Below, piece after piece: positions 46,186-55,473 of a stretch of DNA of 64,000 nt. Source of the DNA: Pseudomonas serbica (lineage in GTDB: Bacteria; Pseudomonadota; Gammaproteobacteria; Pseudomonadales; Pseudomonadaceae); the NCBI RefSeq assembly GCF_028823535.1, contig NZ_JAQIYM010000090.1, positions 744,001 to 808,000 of the forward strand, in the 5' to 3' direction. Made by a program: the position numbers and the translations under genes. The notes beneath the pieces are model-generated. The model did no database searches, was not told where the DNA came from, and saw nothing but the letters and a program-made list of their open reading frames with translations. Position 1 is the stretch's first letter, and every line of letters starts with the position of its first letter.

Positions 46186-46253
46186 GAACTCCAACGACTT
46201 CATTCGTGGCGTCTATGCTGGCGCCATAAACATAACATTTCGAGAGAATTGCC

Positions 46254-46691
46254 ATGGATACCACCCAGCAAGCTGTAGCAGCCCCTAAGCCAGCCATTCA
46301 AGAGCGATGGGTGCTTGTTCCTGTTCAATGTGATGAGAACATCGCTGCGGCCATCTCGAACAACACTCCTGGGCCTTGTAACGCAGCGACTGCCAGCTTG
46401 ATCTGGAATGCGGCGGTGACTTGGGCGCCGTCTCACCCGTTGTCCCAAAATCCACACGGGGTCGAGCGCATGAAGGTCTGCCGCCCTGGCTACCTTGGCC
46501 CGGCCAACCTGATGGTTGTCGACGCTGGCGACTACGATGCGCTGTTGGCACTGCTGGATGACCCGGATTACCCGGCCAAGCATGCTCGCCGGCTGATCGC
46601 CGAGCTGCGCGAAAAGGTTGCTCAACTGGAAGGCGATAAGAAGAACCTTCAGTCTGAGCTTGCGAAGTTTGGGAAAGTTGATCTCTTGTAA
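46254..46691 (+). CDS. Unknown 145-residue protein with coiled-coil end
   Basis: Ribosome site AGAGAA. A proline-alanine-rich start, a middle with ERWVLVPVQCDENIAAAISN, and a C-terminal coiled coil (LIAELREKVAQLEGDKKNLQ). This layout is common in phage-derived hypothetical proteins of Pseudomonas. Function unknown. Confidence 0.6.
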   Translation: MDTTQQAVAAPKPAIQERWVLVPVQCDENIAAAISNNTPGPCNAATASLIWNAAVTWAPSHPLSQNPHGVERMKVCRPGYLGPANLMVVDAGDYDALLALLDDPDYPAKHARRLIAELREKVAQLEGDKKNLQSELAKFGKVDLL

Positions 46692-46774
46692 CTCGGCTGA
46701 TCAACCCACACCGGAAAATCGCCGAGCGTCTAACCGACGACGCGAAAATCGAATTTAGAAAGGACTGTTTACCC

Positions 46775-48265
46775 ATGACCAAGCACATCAGCGACTCAGG
46801 CGATGAGACTTCCAATAATGCTCAGGATGTCAGCCAGCAGGGCAGCGATCCATCGCAAATGCATGAGCAGCGTAACCCATGGTTGCAAATCGAAAAGGAT
46901 TTTCAGGCCTCGTTACCTCAAGATCTGAAACCCGGCCAACGCAAAGGCATCAATGTCAGTAGCCCATCCATTTTTGGTGCGCAACATAACTGCATCGAAG
47001 GGCAAGACTTTCAGTCGACTCTGGACATGGGTAACAGCCTTGCGAAAGTGTCGGACATGGGTTCGGTCATTCACGCAAGCGCCCAATCCGGCAACATGAT
47101 GCCAATGGGAGGCTTTAGTAAGGCCACGCTGCTGAAAGATGTCAACGTCCGCAGTTCGGCCAACACTGAACCACTTCCTGCTAACGGGGCCGAATGTCTG
47201 GACGTGAAACCTGCGCAAGGTCTTTTCAAGGTAGTGCACGGGCCTCTGGGCTCCGATGGCTTGCCGGAGTCGGTGCGGCTGGAATCGCTCGGTGACTGGG
47301 ATATCGAAAACCTCCCAGCGGGAACGATCCTGTCCGCTGCGGCTGATCTCCCGAATGGGTGTGAGCTTCACGACCGTGCGGCTTTCGAGGCGAAATTTCC
47401 GATCCCGAATTTCCTGAAGTTCTCCGACGTCCACAACTGCTACGTTGTAACGGTTATGGATGCCAGCTTCTATCCGCTTGCCGACTCCTACAATGCGCGA
47501 CTAAACACCTGGAAAGCCTGTGCTGAGGCCGCCAGAAGCCTGGCTGATGGGGAGGAGGGGCGCTGGCAATCCCTGCACTCTGCAATGCAGCTGCAGCGCG
47601 ATCACCACCGCAACGTTTCGAACGGTCTGCGCCAGCAAGCAGATTCTCTGGCTGAGACCTTACGTCAAACGATTGCAATGTACGCATCTGTTGCATGCGT
47701 TGAAGATGAAGACGATGACTCGTTGTGCACCCGTGTTAACGCGGCGCTGCTGGAATATGCGCGGGCGTTGAAATCGAGTGACGCACTGGCGTTCAAGATG
47801 ATCGGCGTGAAAGTACCAAGCATGGCGACTGAGCCGGTGGGCGAGGTTAAGCGTTATGAAGTCGACCGATTTGGCGACAAACACCAGGACGAATTTGGCG
47901 AGTATGTGCTGGCTTCGGACTTCGATGCGCTGGTGGCGCAGGTGATTACCCAGGGTGAAGTTCCGCCTGCTGAGGCGATTCTGTACCAGGGTGAGCCTGG
48001 CAAGTTGGCTGTGCGATTGCCGCACGAGCCGGCGCCGACAGGCCTGGGCTGGAATTTCCACCGTAAATGGGAGCTGCGCCGTAGTGCCTACTCCTTTGAA
48101 GCCATGACGGCCCGCCTGGAAAGCTTTGCCAAGCTCCTGGAGACCGCCGACGTGATCATTCGCCACTGGATCAACAACGAGACCATGCGCGGCTTTACGC
48201 TCGCGGCGTCGGAGCGGTTCCTCGAGGACTATCGACGGTTGAATTCGCCAACGGAGAGCGTTTAA
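46775..48265 (+). CDS. Unknown 496-residue protein
   Basis: Ribosome site AAAGGACT. The second-longest unknown of the window. Residues 1-110 are polar and low-complexity. The middle (about 110-230) has a soluble domain with GDWDIENLPAGTILSAAADL, and the last 250 residues are mostly helical, with LQRDHHRNVSNGLRQQADSL and a final helix (LASAERFLEDYRRL-like). No membrane, signal or nucleotide-binding motif. Its style (modular, with variable helical parts) is shared by the next genes at 48268, 49980 and 50924, which may be functional relatives. Confidence 0.65.
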   Translation: MTKHISDSGDETSNNAQDVSQQGSDPSQMHEQRNPWLQIEKDFQASLPQDLKPGQRKGINVSSPSIFGAQHNCIEGQDFQSTLDMGNSLAKVSDMGSVIHASAQSGNMMPMGGFSKATLLKDVNVRSSANTEPLPANGAECLDVKPAQGLFKVVHGPLGSDGLPESVRLESLGDWDIENLPAGTILSAAADLPNGCELHDRAAFEAKFPIPNFLKFSDVHNCYVVTVMDASFYPLADSYNARLNTWKACAEAARSLADGEEGRWQSLHSAMQLQRDHHRNVSNGLRQQADSLAETLRQTIAMYASVACVEDEDDDSLCTRVNAALLEYARALKSSDALAFKMIGVKVPSMATEPVGEVKRYEVDRFGDKHQDEFGEYVLASDFDALVAQVITQGEVPPAEAILYQGEPGKLAVRLPHEPAPTGLGWNFHRKWELRRSAYSFEAMTARLESFAKLLETADVIIRHWINNETMRGFTLAASERFLEDYRRLNSPTESV

Positions 48266-48267
48266 CC

Positions 48268-49356
48268 ATGCCTGAATTTAGGACTATCACCATTGGCTAC
48301 GCTGCTGAGGATGCCTTGATGTACAAAGCTCAAAAGCCTGCGGGCTACGTTGACGAATTCGACTTAGACCAGGTCGATGGCAATGGCAATGGCAATGGAC
48401 TTTATGCAACGCTTTGGCGCCACGGTGGGGATAGTCCAAGCGGGGAAAGACGCATCGCGTTGTTCCGCGACCCGAGTGAAGAGCTGCAGCTAATCCGTGG
48501 GCGCGTGGCCATGCTGGAAAAGTACGAATCAGAGTTCCTACGCCTGATTCGTGAGGCCGAGGCTGAACGGGACTTCTTGAAGGAGCAGAACGCGAGGTTT
48601 GTAGACCTGCTCGAAACCAGCTCGAATTTCTTGTATGACTGGGGCCGTAGGGACGGGCTGGCGCATGCCGAGGAGATCAATGCTGTCCTCCAGGAAGCGA
48701 AAGCTGAGGTGGTGCACGGCGACCCTACCGACAACGTGGTGCTCATCGACTATCTGGAGAGCAAGATCGTCGGTAAAACGATCAGCGTTGATGTGTCGAC
48801 CTGTGACCACGATGCAGGCAATCGCATTTTCTGTACCGTCGCTGAGCTGATGCGCGAGGGAGATGGCTTCAGCATCCTGGCGGAAGATCCAAAACCGAAC
48901 TACAGCGCCGCAGAAGAACTGCTTCAGGTGGAGGCCCAGCGCGACGCTAATAACGCGCAAGTGCTTCAGCTTCAATTGGCTATTCGCAGGTTCCTTCGTA
49001 TCGATGGGATCTCTGTAGACGGCTCATCCGCTCGAAACAGCGCATTGATCGCCCTGGCTTCGTTCGCGCCATCTGTAGTCGGTGAGCCTCTTACATCGCT
49101 TTTGGCGGAAGGTCATGTTTCAGCGGCGGAACCGGAACAGGCCAAAGCTGAAGTTGCTGATTTGCTCGGCCTGCAGATCAGGCTGTTGGACTGGAACCGC
49201 GCCCACGCCGAGCCGCCGATCAAGCCTGGCTACGAATACGGCGTCGCTGCCGCAGTCTTTGAGCAGTTGATGCCCGCCGACACCCAGTTGGGTCGTGTGC
49301 TGAGACAAGTCGTGACTTCAGCGCTGGGCGCTGGCTCCGATGTGCCGTCCACATAA
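48268..49356 (+). CDS. Unknown 362-residue helical protein
   Basis: Starts 2 bp after the previous stop with GGAGAGC upstream. A helix-rich soluble protein with coiled-coil stretches (LIREAEAERDFLKEQNARFV, then LLQVEAQRDANNAQVLQLQL) and a C-terminal helical domain (RLLDWNRAHAEPPIKPG). A short Gly-Asn repeat (NGNGNG) near residue 37 comes from a GGCAAT repeat in the DNA. Family not recognised. Confidence 0.65.
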   Translation: MPEFRTITIGYAAEDALMYKAQKPAGYVDEFDLDQVDGNGNGNGLYATLWRHGGDSPSGERRIALFRDPSEELQLIRGRVAMLEKYESEFLRLIREAEAERDFLKEQNARFVDLLETSSNFLYDWGRRDGLAHAEEINAVLQEAKAEVVHGDPTDNVVLIDYLESKIVGKTISVDVSTCDHDAGNRIFCTVAELMREGDGFSILAEDPKPNYSAAEELLQVEAQRDANNAQVLQLQLAIRRFLRIDGISVDGSSARNSALIALASFAPSVVGEPLTSLLAEGHVSAAEPEQAKAEVADLLGLQIRLLDWNRAHAEPPIKPGYEYGVAAAVFEQLMPADTQLGRVLRQVVTSALGAGSDVPST

Positions 49357-49387
49357 CGCTATTCAATTGAGAAAGTAAGGAACGATC

Positions 49388-49819
49388 ATGCCTGGTATGG
49401 GACTTTTGAACGACGGCTACAAGCCGAATAGCTGGGACAACAAGAGCGCAAAGGAAAAGCAAGCGCCAGTAAATGCCCCGAGTTACAACGGGGTAGGCCT
49501 GAACAGCGGCCCGATTGATCTGGCGCCGCGTGCGGACGAAGGTTTCGCTCTGCTGCACTGTGGCGGCACTGCTGTAAAAATCGGCTTCACCAATATGCGC
49601 CAGATCTGCACCTTGCTTTCTATCGGATCCCGCGATTTTGGCGGCTCCCCTGAGGTCGACAAGATTCTGAAGGCGTTCGCGGGTGTCGCCTGTGAAACGT
49701 CGGTTGGCAACCTGCCTCTCACTTCAACGTACTCCGAACAGCAACTGAAAGTGGCAGAAGAAAAACTGGCTCGTATCAAGAGCGCCTATGTCGCCCTCGA
49801 AGAGGCTGTCCGGTCATGA
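49388..49819 (+). CDS. Unknown 143-residue protein
   Basis: Ribosome site AAGGAACG. Starts with a polar segment, then ALLHCGGTAVKIGFTNMRQI and a C-terminal helix (LKVAEEKLARIKSAYVALEE). ATGA overlap with the next small gene. Family not recognised. Confidence 0.6.
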   Translation: MPGMGLLNDGYKPNSWDNKSAKEKQAPVNAPSYNGVGLNSGPIDLAPRADEGFALLHCGGTAVKIGFTNMRQICTLLSIGSRDFGGSPEVDKILKAFAGVACETSVGNLPLTSTYSEQQLKVAEEKLARIKSAYVALEEAVRS

Positions 49820-49983
49820 GCAAGTCAATGGTGCATGTGCTGATTCCCTACACGACCGAGGTCGCCTGCGGCATGCCGGGTCACATGGCGAATGCTGGTG
49901 TAAGGGAGGACGTAACCTGCAAACGCTGCAAGAAGACGGATCAATACAAAAAACTGCCCAATGCTAAGAAGGTGAAGCGATGA
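49816..49983 (+). CDS. Small zinc-knuckle protein (55 residues)
   Basis: A short gene joined to both neighbours by ATGA overlaps. The product has VACGMPGHMANAG then DVTCKRCKKTD: the CGxxGH...TCxxC layout is shared by many phage and plasmid small proteins and probably binds zinc. The end is lysine-rich (NAKKVKR). Confidence 0.65.
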   Translation: MSKSMVHVLIPYTTEVACGMPGHMANAGVREDVTCKRCKKTDQYKKLPNAKKVKR

Positions 49984-50765
49984 CCGCTAAAACCGTTGAA
50001 ATGCCCCTCGATCTTCTTAATCGCATGTCGGCGCTCTGGCCGGAAAGCGTTGGAAACGACGGCTCTGGCGGCATTGGCTTTCTGCCGCACGTCACAGAGA
50101 CGGTGAACGAGTTCCGCACAGCGCTGGCTGCCCAAACCTTAAGGGCTGCGCTGGCTTCGGCTGAACAGCCTCATGCTGAGGAAGTTGGGGGCAACCAGGA
50201 AAGAATGGCGGCGGGGCTGACTGCTGTGTCGGAGACGCTCCAGCGCCTGATGACATTCCTGTACGACACCGGACAGCGGCGCAGGGCCACCCTCAATCGG
50301 AACCCGAGCGGGCACTATGTGTCGGCGACCATCGCCGGCGTCGCCCCAGTGGCAGCCCGATTCCACAATGACGTCGAATCGGCAAACATGGTGTTGATCG
50401 ACATGATCGCGCACCTCAACGAAGGTACCGACGGCCTCGAGGTCGATGTCCTGCGCCAGCGCAATGTGCTGCTGGAAAAAGCTCACCAGGATCTGCAGGC
50501 GAAGTTCAAGGTGCTGACGAAAGTTCCGCCGTTGTACGCGGCAGTCGAGCGGGCCGCTGGCGAGCTTCCGGAAGGCTGGGAGATCCAGATGGGCATCGAG
50601 CGGGGCGCCGGCACCGTCAATCTGTTCGACCCGGATGATTGCGAGGTTGAGTTTGCGACCAACCATGAGCGCCTGGACTATACGGTGATCGACGCGCTTG
50701 AGGCCGCCAAGGCCCAGAGTCAGGGGTCAGCTGCTGCGAGCAGCGGGGAGGGAGCCCATGGATAA
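49980..50765 (+). CDS. Unknown 261-residue protein
   Basis: ATGA start. A helix-rich soluble protein with AVSETLQRLMTFLYDTGQRR, a basic loop (RRRATLNRNPSGHYVS), then VLRQRNVLLEKAHQDLQAKF. The last 60 residues look like a small separate domain (LPEGWEIQMGIERGAGTVNL). Family not recognised. Confidence 0.6.
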   Translation: MTAKTVEMPLDLLNRMSALWPESVGNDGSGGIGFLPHVTETVNEFRTALAAQTLRAALASAEQPHAEEVGGNQERMAAGLTAVSETLQRLMTFLYDTGQRRRATLNRNPSGHYVSATIAGVAPVAARFHNDVESANMVLIDMIAHLNEGTDGLEVDVLRQRNVLLEKAHQDLQAKFKVLTKVPPLYAAVERAAGELPEGWEIQMGIERGAGTVNLFDPDDCEVEFATNHERLDYTVIDALEAAKAQSQGSAAASSGEGAHG

Positions 50766-50934
50766 GCACTGCAAAGGCTGCATGCACCACTACAACGCCG
50801 GCTGGCCGAAAGGCCACAAGAACGCGAAGAGCAACGACCGGTGCACAAAACACGGCACCTATGCCTCGCAAGCAATCGGCCACTGCAAAAACACGAACAT
50901 GAAAACGATCAAGGTGGTTGAAAATGGAATTTGA
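50758..50934 (+). CDS. Small zinc-knuckle protein (58 residues)
   Basis: ATG at 50758 has GAGGGAG upstream. Six cysteine and histidine residues in MDKHCKGCMHHYNAGWPKGH and RCTKHGTYASQAIGHCKN fit a treble-clef-like zinc site. Similar proteins recur in Pseudomonas phages. Overlaps both neighbours. Confidence 0.65.
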   Translation: MDKHCKGCMHHYNAGWPKGHKNAKSNDRCTKHGTYASQAIGHCKNTNMKTIKVVENGI

Positions 50935-51871
50935 GCTGATTACGGCAACGCGAGCGCTGTTGAAGGGTATCGAGGGTGATTTGCCCGCCGATAGTCCATT
51001 CCTGGCCGACCTGCAGGATCTCCTGGCTGGCGCCAACGAATACCGTGTGGCTGGCGCAAGGCTGCCGGCTCTGCGCGTGGCTGACGAGGGTCAGGAGCTG
51101 GATACTTTTGACAAGGGCTGGAACGCCTGCGTTGAGAAGGCGACTTCTCTGAACAACCCTCGCTCCATTTCCACTCTTCGTGGCAGCGCCGGCGAGCCAG
51201 AGGTTTTCATTCATGTGCACGAGCTGATCGGCAGCGGCGGTGGTATCTGGCTGGGCAGCTCGAACGAGGATGATGTTCGCAAGGCCTACGACGAAGGTGA
51301 AACGGGTACCGAAATTGTTTCCCTGGTGCGCCTGGGGGATCACCGTGAGCATGTGTCCAAGCTTCTGATCCGCAATATGGAGCTGGAAACCGAGGTCAAG
51401 GCATTGAAACTGGCCGACACGGACAATCCTGCTAAGCCTTGCACCAACCTGGAAGAAGCCAATAAAAAGCTTCTGCACTATGGGCAATGGGTGGCGGCCC
51501 AGACCCATAGGCTAACTCAGGCGTGGGGGCGAATCGATTTGCTCGAGGCGCTGGCGAGTAAGCGTCAGGTTGGACAGTGCATTGATTTTGCTCCACCACC
51601 AGCTGTATCGGGTACAAACTGGTGGGATGGCCTTAAAGCTGAAGCCTACGGTGTGTTCTGGACGGATAACGGGGTTGCCCACTCGCGTTTTACGCAGGAA
51701 GGTGAAGGCCCGCGCTCTCTGGCTTTTGGTCGTGATTACGTGAAATCGCTATTCGGCGATGATTGTTCCGATATCGAGCCTGTGGTTCGTCTGTCGGAAG
51801 TCATACGATTGTCTGCTGGCTGCACGTGTAGGCAGGCTGAGGCGCCAGCTAACAATTCAGTTCAGGGGTAG
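50924..51871 (+). CDS. Unknown 315-residue protein
   Basis: ATG at 50924 has AAGGTGG upstream. A helical start (ELITATRALLKGIEGDLPAD), a middle with EVFIHVHELIGSGGGIWLGS, and a helical region with a coiled coil (LEEANKKLLHYGQWVAAQTH). A cysteine-rich end (SAGCTCRQAEAP). Family not recognised. Confidence 0.6.
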   Translation: MEFELITATRALLKGIEGDLPADSPFLADLQDLLAGANEYRVAGARLPALRVADEGQELDTFDKGWNACVEKATSLNNPRSISTLRGSAGEPEVFIHVHELIGSGGGIWLGSSNEDDVRKAYDEGETGTEIVSLVRLGDHREHVSKLLIRNMELETEVKALKLADTDNPAKPCTNLEEANKKLLHYGQWVAAQTHRLTQAWGRIDLLEALASKRQVGQCIDFAPPPAVSGTNWWDGLKAEAYGVFWTDNGVAHSRFTQEGEGPRSLAFGRDYVKSLFGDDCSDIEPVVRLSEVIRLSAGCTCRQAEAPANNSVQG

Positions 51872-51879
51872 GCTTACCA

Positions 51880-52239
51880 GTGGCTAAAATCAGAACTTTC
51901 AGCGCTCACTCAAAGGCTCAAGCAGTACTTGCGATTGCTCATACCTTGATGGACGAAGACCTTCCAGATACCCACGATATCTACGTCAGTGGTCGAAACC
52001 CTGGGCTTTCGCTCATGATCTGGGACGGCTCTCGTAAGTGCAACGTGCACGGCCATGGCAACAGTAACTCGATCATCGTCACCGTTGGTGAGCGGCAGGA
52101 TTTTGAGTTCCCATCCGGTGATCCGAAGGATTCGGCGGAGGTCTACACCTTCTCCCACCGCAATTTCTACGACGCTGCAGTGCTGGTTGTTGACTGGCTG
52201 TGCAAAGGCAAGCGCACCTACGAGGAGTCTCTCGCGTGA
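51880..52239 (+). CDS. Unknown 119-residue protein (GTG start)
   Basis: GTG at 51880 with a weak ribosome site. The product (AQAVLAIAHTLMDEDLPDTH, then SLMIWDGSRKCNVHGHGNSN) is a soluble mixed fold. GTGA overlap with the next gene. Family not recognised. Confidence 0.55.
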   Translation: MAKIRTFSAHSKAQAVLAIAHTLMDEDLPDTHDIYVSGRNPGLSLMIWDGSRKCNVHGHGNSNSIIVTVGERQDFEFPSGDPKDSAEVYTFSHRNFYDAAVLVVDWLCKGKRTYEESLA

Positions 52240-52496
52240 AAACGTATCCCCTCAAAATTGAGTGCGATGCCTCGCCTGATGGCGGCGCCATATACTTCAG
52301 CCGGGGGCAGCACGATTCTGAGCTATTCCTCGCAGCGGTGCGCGAATTCGGGATGCAAGGTTTCTTAACGAAACCTGAACATTCACGGTTGCGGCGCATT
52401 CGACCTGGCGGCTTCCTGTGGCTTCCCAGCTATTTGCTGGTGAGACGCTACGATTGGTTCCCCTGCACGATTTCTAGTGCATGGGAAAGGTGCTAA
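52236..52496 (+). CDS. Unknown 86-residue protein (GTG start)
   Basis: GTG at 52236 follows CGAGGAGTC. The start VKTYPLKIECDASPDGGAIY and the basic middle (HSRLRRIRPGGFLWLP) are seen; the end is aromatic (RRYDWFPCTISSAWERC). Coupled to the gene before it. Family not recognised. Confidence 0.55.
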   Translation: MKTYPLKIECDASPDGGAIYFSRGQHDSELFLAAVREFGMQGFLTKPEHSRLRRIRPGGFLWLPSYLLVRRYDWFPCTISSAWERC

Positions 52497-52500
52497 CGAA

Positions 52501-52869
52501 ATGGAGCAAGCAGAAATGACGCTACGACTCGGTGATACTGTCGCCAAAGCCGCATTGGATCTGCTGAACAGCATGGACAGCGACACCTGCTACGACGTCG
52601 GCCCGCTGCAGGAGGCCCTGAGTGATTGGGATGCGGGGAAGGCCACTTTGGGAAATAGCGTCGAGGGCGGTGATAAGCCGAAGCCAAGGTACCGACTGCT
52701 GGAGGACGGGGACAAGATTCTGCCTAGCGACTATTGGCTGCTTGATGACACCGAGACCTGGGTCAATGTCGGTGATCGGGCCAGTTCCTGGATAGGTGCG
52801 ATTTTCAATGGAAGCTTTCACCATCCTTGCCGGCGCCAGATCCAGGACGAGCTCCAAGATGCCGTCTGA
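52501..52869 (+). CDS. Unknown 122-residue acidic protein
   Basis: ATG at 52501 is chosen; 52516 (with GGAG 9 bases upstream) is an alternative. The product has RYRLLEDGDKILPSDYWLLD and WVNVGDRASSWIGAIFN, a pattern seen in phage hypothetical proteins with a beta-rich C-terminus. Last gene of the rightward operon. Confidence 0.6.
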   Translation: MEQAEMTLRLGDTVAKAALDLLNSMDSDTCYDVGPLQEALSDWDAGKATLGNSVEGGDKPKPRYRLLEDGDKILPSDYWLLDDTETWVNVGDRASSWIGAIFNGSFHHPCRRQIQDELQDAV

Positions 52870-52892
52870 GTTCGACCCAGACGGAAACATGG

Positions 52893-53426
52893 TTACAGCA
52901 CAGCGAAACCATCTTCAGATGATTGTGGTTCTGGTTTCTTCTCTAGATTCACCATTTCCCCACTGCGTGCGGTTGCCTCCAGAGGAATTCGCCCTTCGCT
53001 GAAAATATGGGTCAGATACCGAGGAATGGCCTGGAAAACCTCTGGCGACATCTCGCTGAAATTGGTGCAGTGAATCAGGTTCAGATGTTTGATCGCTTGC
53101 GCCACAGAAGGTGTTGATTGCAGGTCAAAATCCTTCACGGCCTCGTTTACGACGCAGACATCGAAGAAGCTCCCCCCGTTGAACATCTTTTCGACTGATT
53201 TGATGAGCTTGGCCATCGCGTGGTCGTGCCAGATGTTTTCCTCTCGCTGCTCTGGGTAGATGATCTGTTGGGCAATGCTCTTGGCCTTCCGGATGGTCAG
53301 ATAGCGCCGGCCATCGATCTCTCGGATCACGAACTCTTCCGGCTTAACGTCATCCGGGGTCGCATAATCGACCTCCCGTCCTAACCAGTAATCCAGGGTC
53401 TTTTTGGCGTACATAAGAATGTTCAT
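52893..53426 (-). CDS. Unknown 177-residue protein
   Basis: Leftward gene. Begins with a hydrophobic-helical segment (MNILMYAKKTLDYWLGREV) that is too short for certainty as a membrane anchor. The middle has IREIDGRRYLTIRKAKSIAQ, then helices; the end is a polar tail. Ribosome site AAGGTT. Family not recognised. Its upstream gap holds two copies of the 14-bp element. Confidence 0.6.
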   Translation of the reverse strand: MNILMYAKKTLDYWLGREVDYATPDDVKPEEFVIREIDGRRYLTIRKAKSIAQQIIYPEQREENIWHDHAMAKLIKSVEKMFNGGSFFDVCVVNEAVKDFDLQSTPSVAQAIKHLNLIHCTNFSEMSPEVFQAIPRYLTHIFSEGRIPLEATARSGEMVNLEKKPEPQSSEDGFAVL

Positions 53427-53467
53427 AACCTTTCCTTGAGGGGCTTTGAAGCGATTATTTATTTAAC

Positions 53468-53481
53468 CATAAATTGTCACT
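53468..53481 (+). promoter_or_regulatory. Copy of 14-bp recurrent element (CATAAATTGTCACT)
   Basis: Lies between divergent genes (53426 leftward, 53594 rightward), 72 bp from the next copy. On the minus strand it follows CCCTAG, so both recurrent elements meet here. Confidence 0.45.
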
Positions 53482-53552
53482 AGGGTGCCTTTCTACCACC
53501 AGTCCATCACGGCGGGCGACCACATTTTTAGGTGATTTTCAAAGATAATGGT

Positions 53553-53566
53553 GTTAAATTGCCATT
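53553..53566 (+). promoter_or_regulatory. Copy of 14-bp recurrent element (GTTAAATTGCCATT)
   Basis: A weaker copy, 28 bp upstream of the ATG at 53594. Together with the copy at 53468 it could control both divergent genes. Confidence 0.35.
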
Positions 53567-53593
53567 CTCAACTGATAGTGACCTAGACATTGC

Positions 53594-54007
53594 ATGGATA
53601 CGAACATGGGCAAATTGATTGGAGTCCCGCAGAAAGACGTCGAAGAGATGATCAAGGTGTACGAGCGCCTGGCCGACAAAGAGCCGGATGACGGGGAAGG
53701 GCGCTACCTGGCCCAGCACTACCGCTTCAAAGCCAACGAACTGCGTAACCTGCTGGTGCCAGTCAATTTCACCCCGCCGCAGGCCGATGCCAACTGGCCG
53801 GTGCTCGAAAAGCCGGCAAAAGTGGGCGCAGCTCGGTTTCAAGCGGGAGTTTCATCTCATCTGGTGGTGGAGGCAGCGCAGCGTCTGCACGCCTACGAAG
53901 TTACGCCAGAGAAAGAAGCGGCCCGCATCGCTCGGGGCAAAGAATCCCTCACTGAACTGCGCGAGCGACTCGGTCTTGAAGGGGAGCAAGGTGCATGGCT
54001 TCGATGA
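53594..54007 (+). CDS. Unknown 137-residue protein
   Basis: ATG at 53594 or 53606; no clear ribosome site. A helical protein starting with PQKDVEEMIKVYERLADKEP and ending with a charged helix (KESLTELRERLGLEGEQGAW). It overlaps the next gene by 13 bp. Family not recognised. Confidence 0.55.
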   Translation: MDTNMGKLIGVPQKDVEEMIKVYERLADKEPDDGEGRYLAQHYRFKANELRNLLVPVNFTPPQADANWPVLEKPAKVGAARFQAGVSSHLVVEAAQRLHAYEVTPEKEAARIARGKESLTELRERLGLEGEQGAWLR

Positions 54008-54720
54008 TTCAGATCGACCTTACTCGACCGATTGTAATCGAGTCCGCTCAATACAAGCTTGATCAAGGCGGCGTCACAGTAGGCGTGCCGGGGACTCAAG
54101 ACATCATCCTAGAAGGCGAGGATGCAGAGACGTTTTATTTGTGGGTGCTCAGTTACTGGAAACAGGAATTCGAGGGCAACCTGCAAAGTCTGTGTACTAA
54201 CGCTGTGCACGGCCCGATGCTGACCACCTGGCTGCCGCTGGTGACCTTTCGCGAGGACATATGCTTCAGAGGCTTTCCCATCCACAATGAGGCGATCCTG
54301 GCCCTCATGGAGCGCCTTAGGGTGCTGACCCGTGAGTGGCGAGCGGCTGGCGTAGACACGGTTTATTTCCATGGCTGTCGGCTTCCAGACACTATTGAGC
54401 CGGCTCGCCTCTCGGCAGATCAGCAGATCTCTCCAGTTGAGAGGGTCGGAGCATTGATCCTCCCGGCCCGTAGGCCTGACGACTATCCCTCACCGCGCAC
54501 GCGAGATGCCTGGAACGAGTGTATCGATGAGACGATCCAGTTAAACGGTCATCTCGCGCAGATGGCAGCCAATGCCCGGCGCTATGAGAAAATCCGCGCA
54601 CTGGTCGGTATGGATCAACTATCCATATCGATTGATCATGATTGCTACACCCAGTACGTCGATTCCAGTGAAGAACTGGATAGCTCCATCGACAATCTGG
54701 CCGCTCGGCTCGGGAAGTAA
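53995..54720 (+). CDS. Unknown 241-residue protein
   Basis: ATG at 53995 with GGGGAGCAAGG upstream, inside the previous gene. Soluble mixed fold: LDQGGVTVGVPGTQDIILEG, a helical centre, and a long C-terminal helix (QLNGHLAQMAANARRYEKIR). Family not recognised. Confidence 0.6.
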   Translation: MASMIQIDLTRPIVIESAQYKLDQGGVTVGVPGTQDIILEGEDAETFYLWVLSYWKQEFEGNLQSLCTNAVHGPMLTTWLPLVTFREDICFRGFPIHNEAILALMERLRVLTREWRAAGVDTVYFHGCRLPDTIEPARLSADQQISPVERVGALILPARRPDDYPSPRTRDAWNECIDETIQLNGHLAQMAANARRYEKIRALVGMDQLSISIDHDCYTQYVDSSEELDSSIDNLAARLGK

Positions 54721-54807
54721 GACATATACACCCACGCTAACTAACGCACCGTTTGGTTTGGTGCAACTTAATTCTTTCGTGGCCGGATTAATTAGAAAAG
54801 GAACTGA

Positions 54808-55443
54808 ATGATGCTGACCATTGATGCCGCTCGCCGAGTCACCAAGACCAAAGAAAATTGCGACGACATTCCGAAACTTGAAAGCGCACTGGAAAGTCTT
54901 TTTGAAATTGATGGGCTCGACCGCCACAAGCTGTGGAACACTTGGACGGAAACCAACGAGTATCGCCATCGCCTGAAAGGCTATTGGATCAACAAATGGA
55001 ATTGCACCGACACGCACGTTGGGGAAATGGCATATTTTCTCGATGACGAATTGGTGTTTACTTGCGAGCTGACCGCACGCACAGGTGTGACTAAAATCTA
55101 CTTTGTTGATCAGAATTCGTACAACAAAATTAAAGTCTATATGGACTTTTTCCGTATTCCTGCTGAGCTTTGTGAGCCGGATTTTATCGGCGATCAGCAA
55201 ACCGATGAAAGACAAACTCGCAAATATTCAGATAGCTGCCTGCACCGTCGTGGTTCTTATCAAAATCGCGAAGTTGAAATCGCCCACATCCCCTATGAAA
55301 TCCGAAGAGAACTGAATCTCCCAGGTTCAGACTGTAACTTTTTCTACGCGCTTTTCCCATATGTTTACGTGGTAGAAGATGGCTGTAAAAAACCTGTGCA
55401 CATGAGCGAATTGAGCTTCGGCTTGAACGTAGACGGTAATTAA
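54808..55443 (+). CDS. Unknown 211-residue protein
   Basis: Ribosome site AAGGAACT. Slightly AT-richer than neighbours. The N-terminal 70 residues are helical (SLFEIDGLDRHKLWNTWTET). A middle with FTCELTARTGVTKIYFVDQN and the region CLHRRGSYQNREVEIAHIPY follow. No known motif. Could be an enzyme; not assignable from sequence alone. Confidence 0.6.
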   Translation: MMLTIDAARRVTKTKENCDDIPKLESALESLFEIDGLDRHKLWNTWTETNEYRHRLKGYWINKWNCTDTHVGEMAYFLDDELVFTCELTARTGVTKIYFVDQNSYNKIKVYMDFFRIPAELCEPDFIGDQQTDERQTRKYSDSCLHRRGSYQNREVEIAHIPYEIRRELNLPGSDCNFFYALFPYVYVVEDGCKKPVHMSELSFGLNVDGN

Positions 55444-55473
55444 GCAGTCGATCATTTATTGAGAAAGGTTAAC